Source: an uncultured Blautia sp. (lineage in GTDB: Bacteria > Bacillota > Clostridia > Lachnospirales > Lachnospiraceae). Taken from it: a stretch of 23,302 nt of DNA. Below the pieces are notes generated by a model, which was given only the letters and a program-made list of their open reading frames with translations, ran no database searches and had not been told where the DNA came from. How positions within the stretch are numbered: the first letter of the stretch is position 1; each line of letters starts with the position of its first letter. Positions 15,034 to 23,190 of the stretch are shown here, piece by piece. The stretch lies in contig UQLX01000036.1 in assembly GCA_900541985.1 (NCBI GenBank), positions 1-23,302 on the forward strand. Direction: 5' to 3'. The position numbers and the translations under genes were made by a program.

Positions 15034-15701
15034 TTTAGGATTCCTCCGGTCTGATTCTTATGTTCATTATTTCTGTGGATTCCAGTGATCGAGTACTCTA
15101 CCCACTCAGCAATGTTTACTGCATGGTCTCCAATACGTTCCATGTATTTTGCCGTCATAAGAAGATCAAGAGCCAGTTTTGCATCAATGCTTCTGTGGCA
15201 GATCATCTCTGTCAGTTCTGTCTTGACCTGATCAAAGCTTGCATCTACCATATCGTCGTCATTGATTACTTTTCTGCACAGATCCAGATCCGCTTTTACA
15301 AAAGAATCAATGCTTTCTGTCACCATACGGACTGTCTGATCTGCCATTTTTTCAATTTCTTTCGGTATTTCCACACTGTTTCTGTCAATAAATCTTGCCA
15401 GATCCGCAATATCTGCCGCCTGATCGCCAATGCGCTCCATATCCGAGATCATCTTAAGAGCCGCGGAGATTTCTCTTAAATCTCTTGCTACCGGCTGCTG
15501 ATGCAGAAGGAGACGCATACAGATATTTTCTATTTCTCTTTCTTTCACATCGATTTCTCTGTCTGTGTCAAAAACCTCTTTGGAACAGTTCACTCCCTGT
15601 ATCGCCTTTACGGAAAAAGCAATGACTTTTTCACAGAGACTTCCCATTGTGATGATCTGTACATGCAGTTCCTCCAGCTGTCTTTCAAAGCGTGTCGTCA
15701 T
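15030..15701 (-). CDS. phoU: Phosphate-transport system regulator PhoU
   Basis: PhoU links the Pst transporter to the PhoR kinase and dampens phosphate signalling when phosphate is plentiful. The 223-residue all-helical protein contains two PhoU repeats with the metal-binding signatures DMERIGDQAADIAD in the first and YMERIGDHAVNIAEW in the second. The frame opens at a TTG (15710), but that codon is one base from the GGGAGG site. The ATG at 15701, ten bases from it, fits much better and yields the usual N-terminus TTRFERQLEEL. This start leaves one base between the pstB stop and phoU. Its stop overlaps the TTG start of phoR. Confidence 0.93.
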   Translation of the reverse strand: MTTRFERQLEELHVQIITMGSLCEKVIAFSVKAIQGVNCSKEVFDTDREIDVKEREIENICMRLLLHQQPVARDLREISAALKMISDMERIGDQAADIADLARFIDRNSVEIPKEIEKMADQTVRMVTESIDSFVKADLDLCRKVINDDDMVDASFDQVKTELTEMICHRSIDAKLALDLLMTAKYMERIGDHAVNIAEWVEYSITGIHRNNEHKNQTGGILN

Positions 15702-15702
15702 A

Positions 15703-16461
<759 letters not shown>

Positions 16462-16467
16462 GTATCC

Positions 16468-17370
16468 TTATCCTTTCGCAATTCTTTTTGCTGCTTTGCC
16501 GGAAAGCCAGTTGATGATCAGTACAAAAACAAGGATCACCACTGCCGTAGCAGAAGCCTGATTCATGTGCAGTCCCTCACTGGAAAGCACATACATATGA
16601 AGAGCCAGGGTACGTCCCGATCCCATCAGATCCGGTATCTGGGCTACTGTTCCGGAAGTATAAAGAAGTGCAGCTGTTTCTCCGATAATACGTCCGATGG
16701 CCAGAATGATTCCGGCCAGAATGCCAGGTACTGCTGAAGGAAGCACGATTGTAAAAATAGTTCTTAATTTTCCGGCGCCAAGACCAAAGCTGGCCTCTCT
16801 ATAAGAATCCGGAACTGCCTTTAAGGCTTCCTCAGATGTACGCATGATCAAAGGAAGAACCATGATCACCAGGGTAAAAATACCTGCCATAAGAGACATT
16901 CCCCAGTCCATTGCAGTTACAAAAAACAGCATACCGAAAAGTCCGAATACAATAGATGGAATACCGGAAAGTGTCTCTGCGGTGATACGGATAACCTTCA
17001 CCAGCCGATTTCCTTTTTTTGCATATTCTACAAGATAAATTGATGCAAAAATCCCGATCGGCGCTGCGATCAGAAGAGTCATCACCGTCATAATAAAGGT
17101 ATTGATAAGAGACGGCATCAGAGACACATTCTCTGAATTATACTCCAGACTGAACAGAGATGGAGTCAGATAAGGAATACCCTTTACCAGAATGTATCCT
17201 ACCAGAAACAGCAGCACTGCAAAAGTAAGGACTGCCGCCACTCCGGTTAACAATGCAAGGATTCCTGAACCCGGATGGCGAAGATAAGATTTCAGCTGAC
17301 TGCCTGCAGAAGAGCTGTTTCTCTTTTTTGTCTGAATTTCTGAATTGGCAACTGCTGCATTAGTTTGCAT
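16468..17370 (-). CDS. pstA: Phosphate ABC transporter permease PstA
   Basis: PstA forms one half of the membrane channel. The 300-residue protein has a hydrophilic N-terminal tail (about 1-35) and six predicted membrane segments. The permease EAA-type loop, with EALKAVPDSYREASFGLGAGK before the TIVLPSAVPGILAG helix, docks onto PstB. IGRIIGETAAL is a PstA/PstC hallmark. AGGAGGG lies inside the end of pstC, eight bases before the ATG, and the two genes overlap by 11 bases, which implies translational coupling. Confidence 0.95.
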   Translation of the reverse strand: MQTNAAVANSEIQTKKRNSSSAGSQLKSYLRHPGSGILALLTGVAAVLTFAVLLFLVGYILVKGIPYLTPSLFSLEYNSENVSLMPSLINTFIMTVMTLLIAAPIGIFASIYLVEYAKKGNRLVKVIRITAETLSGIPSIVFGLFGMLFFVTAMDWGMSLMAGIFTLVIMVLPLIMRTSEEALKAVPDSYREASFGLGAGKLRTIFTIVLPSAVPGILAGIILAIGRIIGETAALLYTSGTVAQIPDLMGSGRTLALHMYVLSSEGLHMNQASATAVVILVFVLIINWLSGKAAKRIAKG

Positions 17371-18247
17371 TTTCCGCCCTCCTGTTCAGAAGTGAAAGAC
17401 TGAGATTTATAATGAGGATAAATACAAACAGTACCACACCGGTAGCAATCAGAGCTTCTCTGTGAAGGCCTGTTGCATATCCCATTTCTGTAACAATATT
17501 TGCTGTCATCGTACGAAGTCCTTTCAGGATTCCCTGAGGCATTCTTGCCTGGTTTCCTGCTACCATGATCACTGCCATAGTCTCTCCGATGGCACGACCG
17601 ATGCCAAGAACAACTGCTGCAAGAATACCTGATTTTGCTGCAGGAAGCATCACGCAGAAAATACTGCGTTCCTTTGTTGCCCCAAGAGCCAGCGAGCCCT
17701 CATAATAGCTCTCAGGTACACTTCTAAGTGCGGATTCCGTAGGGCCTATGATAGTGGGAAGGATCATGATTCCAAGAAGCAGAGAGGCTGCAAGCCAGCT
17801 GGTTCCTGTGCCTCCAAATGTATTTCGGATAAACGGAACCATCACTACCAAACCGAAAAATCCATATACAATAGAGGGAACTCCTGCCATCAGCTCAATG
17901 CCTGATTTCAGCGGTCTGTAGATGTTTTTCGGGCAGTAACGCGCCATAAACACAGAGGTAAAGAGAGCAATCGGAACACCTACCAGAATAGCACCTCCGG
18001 TTACATAAATGCTGGCTACGATCATGGGAAAAATCCCATACAGATTATTTGATGGTTTCCATGTTGTTCCAAAAAGGAATTTCGTTGGACCGATTTCTCC
18101 GATCGCCGGAATTCCACTGGCAAAAAGAAACAGACAGATCAAAAGCACTGCAAGGACAGAAACGCAGGCTGCCACCATGAACACGGTTTTCATTCCCTGC
18201 TCTTTGATCCTGTCTATGGAAACCTTAGATGTATTTTTTATACTCAT
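17360..18247 (-). CDS. pstC: Phosphate ABC transporter permease PstC
   Basis: PstC is the second membrane half of the phosphate importer. The 295-residue protein shows six membrane segments, an EAA-type loop (RSVPESYYEGSLALGATK) and the hallmark GRAIGETMAV. The frame is open to 18370, but the upstream residues overlap the end of pstS and do not look like a permease. The ATG at 18247 is chosen because the product then begins MSIKNTSK and continues directly into the first membrane helix. Its ribosome site, AGAGAGG, is about 12 bases away, so initiation may be less efficient than at pstS. An 88-base gap with a GC-rich hairpin separates it from pstS. Confidence 0.94.
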   Translation of the reverse strand: MSIKNTSKVSIDRIKEQGMKTVFMVAACVSVLAVLLICLFLFASGIPAIGEIGPTKFLFGTTWKPSNNLYGIFPMIVASIYVTGGAILVGVPIALFTSVFMARYCPKNIYRPLKSGIELMAGVPSIVYGFFGLVVMVPFIRNTFGGTGTSWLAASLLLGIMILPTIIGPTESALRSVPESYYEGSLALGATKERSIFCVMLPAAKSGILAAVVLGIGRAIGETMAVIMVAGNQARMPQGILKGLRTMTANIVTEMGYATGLHREALIATGVVLFVFILIINLSLSLLNRRAENAN

Positions 18248-18289
18248 AAAAGATATTTTCCTCTCTGACTTCAAGATTGCAGAACAGAA

Positions 18290-18305
18290 GCCCGGTAAGC
18301 CGGGC
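18290..18305 (-). other. GC-rich hairpin between pstS and pstC
   Basis: GCCCGG (18290-18295) and CCGGGC (18300-18305) form a six-pair stem with a four-base loop. On the minus strand it is followed by TTCTGTTCTGC, which is not a proper T-run. It is the usual place for an element that stabilises the pstS message or attenuates transcription, so that the binding protein is made in excess over the permease; the role here is inference. Confidence 0.5.
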
Positions 18306-18335
18306 CCCTTTGCGTTCCATCCTGTTGTACGGACC

Positions 18336-19196
18336 TTATTTTGCAAGATCCTCCCACTCAGTTGTCTCACCGGTAAAGACTGCCTTCACCTGATCGCTTG
18401 TAAGATCCTCAGTTTCGTTTGTGTTGTTTACAACTACTGCAATACCGTCTTTTGCGATTACGGTTGCTGTAAGACCAAGCTCTTTTTCCTCATCCTTCAG
18501 TTCACGGGAAGCCATTCCGATATCACAGATTCCTTCTGCCGCAGATGTTACGCCTGTTGTGGAATCACTCTGCTGAACTTCAACAGTTACGTTCTTGTTT
18601 ACTGCCTCATAAGCCTCTTTCAGTTTTTCCATTACAGGAGATACGGAAGAAGAACCTGCAACCACAACCTTGCCTTCTGCCTCTGTTGCTTCATAAGCGC
18701 CAGCCTCTGTGTCTGCTTTGATATAACCGTTGTCCTCAATGATCTGCTGTCCGTCTGCGCTCATGATATAGCTTACAAAATCCTGTGCTGCTTCACTTGT
18801 TTTCTCACCAGTTACGATATTGAACGGACGGGATACTTTATATGTATCGTTTGCTACGTTCTCAGCAGTTGCCTCTGCTCCGTCGATCTTCACTGCTTTT
18901 ACGGTATCGTTCAGAGAACCAAGAGAAATATAGCCAATAGCATTCTCGTCACCAGCTACGGTTGTCATCATTACGGAGGTGCTGTTTGTAATGCTTGCGT
19001 CCTCAGTTGTCATATCAACCTTTTCTCCGTCTTTCTCTTCCTGGATACCGAACAGTTCAATAAACGCGCCTCTTGTACCGGAACCGTCCTCACGGGAAAT
19101 CACATTGATGGTTCCGCTTGCTGCACTTGCCGCTGTTGCAAATGCGGTTGTTCCAATTACTGCTGCTGCTAAAATTCCAACGATTTTTTTCTTCAT
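18336..19196 (-). CDS. pstS: Phosphate-binding protein PstS with circularly permuted domain order
   Basis: PstS captures phosphate outside the cell and hands it to PstCAB, encoded directly downstream. The 286-residue protein has a signal peptide with an ASA-A cleavage site near residue 26. The motif order is unusual. SREDGSGTR (34-42), TNSTSVMMTTVA (70-81), AIGYISLGSL (86-95), SRPFNIVT (122-129) and the GYI end motif (157-159) come first; in ordinary PstS these form the C-terminal half. After a linker rich in Ala, Glu and Thr (about 160-175) come VVVAGSSSVSP (177-187), DSTTG (211-215), CDIGMASREL (224-233), DGIAVVVN (250-257) and FTGETTEWEDL (274-284), normally the N-terminal half. All phosphate-contact blocks are present, so it should fold and work. 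There is no lipobox cysteine; the only Cys is C224. GAGGAG lies seven bases before the ATG. Confidence 0.92.
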   Translation of the reverse strand: MKKKIVGILAAAVIGTTAFATAASAASGTINVISREDGSGTRGAFIELFGIQEEKDGEKVDMTTEDASITNSTSVMMTTVAGDENAIGYISLGSLNDTVKAVKIDGAEATAENVANDTYKVSRPFNIVTGEKTSEAAQDFVSYIMSADGQQIIEDNGYIKADTEAGAYEATEAEGKVVVAGSSSVSPVMEKLKEAYEAVNKNVTVEVQQSDSTTGVTSAAEGICDIGMASRELKDEEKELGLTATVIAKDGIAVVVNNTNETEDLTSDQVKAVFTGETTEWEDLAK

Positions 19197-19253
19197 GATA
19201 AGTCTCCTCTTTTTTATGAAATTTTTTATTTGTTTTCCTCATTGACAAGTGTC

Positions 19254-19308
19254 ATTATAGAAACAAAACGTTAAGTTCAAAATCCTGGTTGGGTAAAATC
19301 TTTGTAAA
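19254..19308 (-). promoter_or_regulatory. pstS promoter with Pho-box-like repeats
   Basis: On the minus strand a perfect TATAAT (19259-19254) has no good -35 (TTTTGA at the 17-base spacing). Instead, TTTACA (19308-19303), TTTACC (19297-19292) and CTTAAC (19275-19270) lie upstream in 11-base register (offsets 0, 11 and 33). B. subtilis PhoP binds TTAACA-like direct repeats about 11 bases apart near such weak -35 regions, so activation by the phosphate-response regulator is likely. The offset-22 repeat is poor. A palindrome, TGACA/TGTCA (19243-19254), spans the expected transcript start. Confidence 0.55.
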
Positions 19309-19360
19309 AAAAGATCTCCCCAATACTGCAATCATCAATTACCGCAGTATTGAGGAGATC
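19306..19360 (-). terminator. Terminator of the ABC exporter unit
   Basis: GATCTCC (19313-19319) and CAATACTGC (19321-19329) pair with GCAGTATTG (19344-19352) and GGAGATC (19354-19360), making a 16-pair stem with one mismatch. On the minus strand it is followed by TTTTTTT (19312-19306). It begins about ten bases past the stop at 19370 and separates this unit from the phosphate operon. The T-run touches the first Pho-box-like repeat. Confidence 0.88.
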
Positions 19361-19369
19361 CCGTTAAGA

Positions 19370-19630
19370 TCACTCTATCCCTGTAAGTCTTTTTGCTTTT
19401 TCCCAGTCTTTTTTATATACCAGAATTTCATATTCACAGGCAGCACTCTCAGGCATACCTGCGCTTCCTGTCCTTCCGCGCATGGTACCCGTCCCGGCCC
19501 ACTGACCCATCCTGTTTTTTACCTTATGACGATATGAAATACCTTCACGTTCCAGAACATCCCGGAGTTGATTGAACCGCTTCATGTCTGTTCCTATCCA
19601 CAGACTTTCGGAATTTAAAATCGTAAACAT
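19370..19630 (-). CDS. Small hypothetical protein (86 aa)
   Basis: I cannot name this with confidence. The 86-residue soluble protein begins FTILNSESLWIGTD, has a helical Arg/Leu-rich middle (16-35), a Gly/Thr/Arg-rich low-complexity insert (about 41-62) and ends with a strand-helix unit (YEILVYKKDWEKAKRL). The overall beta-alpha-beta pattern is weakly reminiscent of DUF2007-type small proteins. The frame is open to 19741 across the end of the transporter gene, but AGGGGGG lies just before the ATG at 19630. The upstream residues overlap the transporter in another frame, so the short version is preferred. It sits 61 bases downstream of the transporter and just before the terminator, so it is probably the last gene of that operon. 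Confidence 0.65.
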   Translation of the reverse strand: MFTILNSESLWIGTDMKRFNQLRDVLEREGISYRHKVKNRMGQWAGTGTMRGRTGSAGMPESAACEYEILVYKKDWEKAKRLTGIE

Positions 19631-19691
19631 AGGCCCCCCTTTTCGCTTTAAAATCTGATCGTCAGTTATATTTTCACTATAAACTGCCAAC

Positions 19692-21533
19692 TCATATTCC
19701 GTCCTGCTCCGCAAACACCTGCATCGCAGCCTCTTCCTCAAACTGCATATAATACAGGTCGTGATAATACCCTTTTTCGGCCAGCAGCTCCTTATGGGTT
19801 CCCTGCTCGATGATCTTTCCGTCCTTTACCACCAGGATCAAATCTGCATTGCGGATAGTGGAAAGGCGATGGGCGATCACAAAGGAGGTATGTCCTTTCA
19901 GAAGCTTCTCTGTGGCCTTCTGGATCAGCTGCTCTGTTCCCGTATCAATGGAGGAGGTTGCCTCATCCAGTACAAAGATCGCCGGATCCGCCAGAATGGC
20001 TCGGGCAAAGGAGATCAGCTGTTTTTCCCCTGTGGAAAGTCTGCCGCCGCTTTCTCCCACATCACTGTCATAGCCTTTTTCCAGTTTATTCACCACTACA
20101 TCTGCAGACACACTTCTGGCAGCCTGGACAATTTCCTCATCTGTGGCATCAAGGCGGCCATAGCGGATATTTTCTTTTACGGTTCCACTGAACAGATGAG
20201 GATTTTGCAGTACATACCCGATCTGACTGTGAAGCCAGAGCTGAGACCGTTCCCGATAATCTACACCGTCAATCAGGATACGCCCGCTTGTCGGTTCAAA
20301 AAAACGCCCGGCAAGATTTACCAGCGTAGATTTTCCGGCTCCGGTTTCTCCTACAATGGCAATGTTCATTCCAGCCGGAACATGAAGATTGAAATGCTCC
20401 AGCACATACTCCTTTCCGTCCGGATATCGGAAAGAAACATCTTCAAATACAATATCGCCCCTGATCTTTTCCCAGTTTTCTTTTTTGGGCTGAAAGTTAT
20501 CTCCGTATTTTTCCTGCACTTCCCTGCTGTCCACTACATTTGGCTTTTGGCTTAAAAGATCCATAACACGCTCAATATTTGCCTGACAGGAGATCAGGTC
20601 TGCAAGAAGCCTTGCCAGCTGCTGGATCGGTTCAAAAATAACCACCGCATAGGAAATGAATACCGACAGCGTTCCCAGCTGGATCAGATCCTTTTGCACC
20701 ATGTAACCGCCTTTGGAAAGAACCAGTGCAGAAGCTACGGAACTGAAAAAAAGAATGGTTGGAATAAAGATCGCATTCAGCTTCGCAGCTCTGCATCCGG
20801 CATACCTCATATCTTCTGTGATCTTAAAAAAAGCCTGTTCATTCTCTTTCTCAATAACCATGCTTTTGGAAGTTTTTACTCCTGTGATCCCTTCATTATA
20901 GGCATTGGTGATCTGCGAGTTGATCTTACGGACCTTTCGGTTCCAGTGAAGGATCCGGTTCTGAAAGAACACAGTCAGCGCAGCAATACAGGGCACGATC
21001 AGAAGAAGCAGAAAGGCCAGACGGGCATTCAGAAAGAACATGATGCCAAACACGCCAACCACATAGATCAGAGCCCAGAACATGTCCACCAGCCCCCAGG
21101 CAATCATTCCTGCAATACGCAGGGTATCGCTCATCACACGGGCATGGATATATCCCACCGGCGTAGTATTATAGTAAGAAAAGGATAAGGTCTGCAGATG
21201 TTTGAACTGCGCCCATTTCAGATCCTTTCCGATATTCATTTCAATCGTTGTAGCTGCATGAACAGACAGATACACACTGATCGTCTGAGCCACGATCACC
21301 GCCACGTATGCCAGAGCAAAAACATGGATCCCTTTCAGGGAATCCGGAATGATAAAATGGTCGATAGCATAGCTCTGGAACAGAGGAACCAGAACGTCCA
21401 CTCCCGCCAGAAGAATGTTCAGACTGAAGGTGATAAAAAAATATTTTTTATACGGTTTAAAGTAGGGCAGCATCTTTGCCCAGATCTTAAACTGAAAAGG
21501 TTTCGTGTACTCCTGTTCTTCATACGCTGCCAT
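19692..21533 (-). CDS. Heterodimeric ABC exporter subunit, consensus Walker B (permease-ATPase fusion)
   Basis: The 613-residue half-transporter has six membrane segments (about 30-330) followed by an ATPase domain. Walker A is GETGAGKST (395-403), Walker B is VLDEATS with catalytic Glu524, and the switch His is His555. The signature is the non-standard LSTGEKQ (499-505) rather than LSGGQ. With its neighbour it forms a TM287/TM288-type pair. In such pairs one ATP site is catalytic (this subunit's Walker motifs with the partner's LSGGQ) and one is degenerate. The substrate may be a drug, lipid or peptide and is not predictable. AGAGGTGA lies before the ATG at 21533, and the gene overlaps the upstream partner by 14 bases, so the two are translationally coupled. 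Confidence 0.92.
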   Translation of the reverse strand: MAAYEEQEYTKPFQFKIWAKMLPYFKPYKKYFFITFSLNILLAGVDVLVPLFQSYAIDHFIIPDSLKGIHVFALAYVAVIVAQTISVYLSVHAATTIEMNIGKDLKWAQFKHLQTLSFSYYNTTPVGYIHARVMSDTLRIAGMIAWGLVDMFWALIYVVGVFGIMFFLNARLAFLLLLIVPCIAALTVFFQNRILHWNRKVRKINSQITNAYNEGITGVKTSKSMVIEKENEQAFFKITEDMRYAGCRAAKLNAIFIPTILFFSSVASALVLSKGGYMVQKDLIQLGTLSVFISYAVVIFEPIQQLARLLADLISCQANIERVMDLLSQKPNVVDSREVQEKYGDNFQPKKENWEKIRGDIVFEDVSFRYPDGKEYVLEHFNLHVPAGMNIAIVGETGAGKSTLVNLAGRFFEPTSGRILIDGVDYRERSQLWLHSQIGYVLQNPHLFSGTVKENIRYGRLDATDEEIVQAARSVSADVVVNKLEKGYDSDVGESGGRLSTGEKQLISFARAILADPAIFVLDEATSSIDTGTEQLIQKATEKLLKGHTSFVIAHRLSTIRNADLILVVKDGKIIEQGTHKELLAEKGYYHDLYYMQFEEEAAMQVFAEQDGI

Positions 21534-23190
21534 AGCTTCTCACCTCTTTTCTGTCGTCATGACTCATCTGTATTTCATAGATCTGCCGGTAAATCCCGTT
21601 TTTCTCTATCAGTTCCTGATGAGTTCCCATTTCTTCTGTCTTGCCCTGGTTCAGTACCAGAATCTGAGAAGCCCCCATAAGCGTTGTGATACGGTGAGAG
21701 ATCAGGATCACCGTTGTATCCTTCATACATTCCTTCAAAGCCTGCCGGATCTTGTGATCCGTCTCGGAGTCTACAGCGGAAAGGGAATCATCAAACACCA
21801 TGATCGGCGCTTTCTGAAGAAGCATCCGCGCAATGGCAACACGCTGCCTCTGCCCTCCGGAAAGAGTCACGCCCCTTTCACCGACCAGAGTTTCGTATCC
21901 GTCCGGGAAGCTCATGATCGCATCATCCACACAGGCGATCCGGGCCGCTTCACGGATTTCCTCCATCGTTGCCTCCGGTCTGGAAGCAGCAATATTTTCC
22001 CGGATCGTCCTGGAATAAAGGAATGGTTCCTGAAGCACCATACCAATATTACGGCGCAATTGTTCCAGCGGAATCTCACGAATATCCTTTCCTCCGATGG
22101 TAATGGCACTTTTCTGATCTTTCAGAGAATAAAACCTTTCCAGAAGCTGTACAATCGTAGATTTTCCACTTCCTGTACCTCCCAGAATTCCAAAAGTGGC
22201 TCCCTGAGGAATATAAAAAGATACGTCATCCAGTACCTTTTTGCCGTCTTCATACTGAAAATCCACATGGCTGAAAGAAATATCATAAGTTTTCCACAGT
22301 TTCCCGCCACTGTCCACATCCTTCGCGGCCGCTTCAGAAGAAGCTTCTTTCCGATACCCCTCTTCCCGGCTGCCCAGTATGTAATCTACACGGTCAAAGG
22401 ACACACCCGCCTTACTCATATCAGATAAGATCCTGCCCAGTCCACGGATCGGCCATACCAGAGCAGTATTATAGGAAGCAAACGCCACAAATTCTCCTAC
22501 GGAAATATTTCCATGTACTGCCTCCACAGCTCCCAGTACAATGATCGTAACAACCTGAAGACCCGTGATCAGATCTCCCACGCCCCAGTAAAGACCGGAA
22601 AGAGTTCCCAGACGGATCCATAAATTTGCAAAAGCATTATTCTTCTCCAGAAAACGGTCCATCTCATATTTTTCCCGGCCAAAGGCACGAACAACCCGGA
22701 CGCCGGTAGCATTTTCCTGTACCACCGTGGACAATTCTCCCTCCGCCTCGTCTGCATCCGTAAAACGCTTTGCGATCAGCCTGTAAAAAACAGCCGAATA
22801 CACCACTACCAGAGGCACAAATAAAAGGACGATCATGGAAAGCTTCACATTCATGGCAACCATCATCCCAAAGGAAACTGCCACCAGAAAAATCGTACGG
22901 AACACTTCCAGAAGCTGTGTGACCACAAAATTCCGAATCACTTCCACATCAGAAGTACAGCGCTGGATAATATCTCCTGTCTGGTTTTTGTCATGCCAGC
23001 TCATAGGAAGTTTCTGTACATGCGCAAACAGCGTATCTCTCATATTTTTGGCAAAGTTCTCCCCTGCTCTGGCGGTATAATATCTGCTGACAAACATAGC
23101 CGCTCCGGACAGAAGCGCCACTGTCGTCAGGATCAGTGCCATCACCCACAGATGCTCTGACAAATACGGATATTTACTGCCGCCCAGCAC
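21520..23190 (-). CDS. Heterodimeric ABC exporter subunit, degenerate Walker B (5' end uncertain)
   Basis: This half-transporter has membrane segments (about 15-260 in this frame) and an ATPase domain with Walker A GGTGSGKST (337-345), a canonical signature LSGGQRQ (443-449) and a switch His (499). Walker B reads MVFDDS (Asp468), with Asp where the catalytic Glu should be. That is the mark of the degenerate-site subunit in TM287-like heterodimers. The nominal start is a GTG at 23190 with no ribosome site. The reading frame continues upstream in exporter-like sequence (PQIFRFTIDS and before) to a TGA at 23296-23298, so the true N-terminus with the first membrane helix is longer. Either the gene is interrupted close to its 5' end or the last bases of the window are wrong. 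Confidence 0.85.
   Translation of the reverse strand: MLGGSKYPYLSEHLWVMALILTTVALLSGAAMFVSRYYTARAGENFAKNMRDTLFAHVQKLPMSWHDKNQTGDIIQRCTSDVEVIRNFVVTQLLEVFRTIFLVAVSFGMMVAMNVKLSMIVLLFVPLVVVYSAVFYRLIAKRFTDADEAEGELSTVVQENATGVRVVRAFGREKYEMDRFLEKNNAFANLWIRLGTLSGLYWGVGDLITGLQVVTIIVLGAVEAVHGNISVGEFVAFASYNTALVWPIRGLGRILSDMSKAGVSFDRVDYILGSREEGYRKEASSEAAAKDVDSGGKLWKTYDISFSHVDFQYEDGKKVLDDVSFYIPQGATFGILGGTGSGKSTIVQLLERFYSLKDQKSAITIGGKDIREIPLEQLRRNIGMVLQEPFLYSRTIRENIAASRPEATMEEIREAARIACVDDAIMSFPDGYETLVGERGVTLSGGQRQRVAIARMLLQKAPIMVFDDSLSAVDSETDHKIRQALKECMKDTTVILISHRITTLMGASQILVLNQGKTEEMGTHQELIEKNGIYRQIYEIQMSHDDRKEVRSYGSV

Noticed and set aside
18009..19172. Long plus-strand open frame (387 codons) opposite pstS and pstC
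   Set aside because: It is antisense to two clear genes, its product is Cys/Ser/Phe-rich with no recognisable motif, and there is no ribosome site. It is a codon-usage shadow.
19631..19741. N-terminal extension of the small gene at 19370-19630
   Set aside because: It overlaps the end of the exporter gene in another frame and is very Arg/Cys-rich. A purine-rich ribosome site sits directly before the internal ATG at 19630.
21505..22428. Plus-strand open frame of 307 codons opposite the ABC exporter
   Set aside because: It is antisense to an intact ATPase domain, with His/Arg/Ser-rich composition typical of shadow frames.
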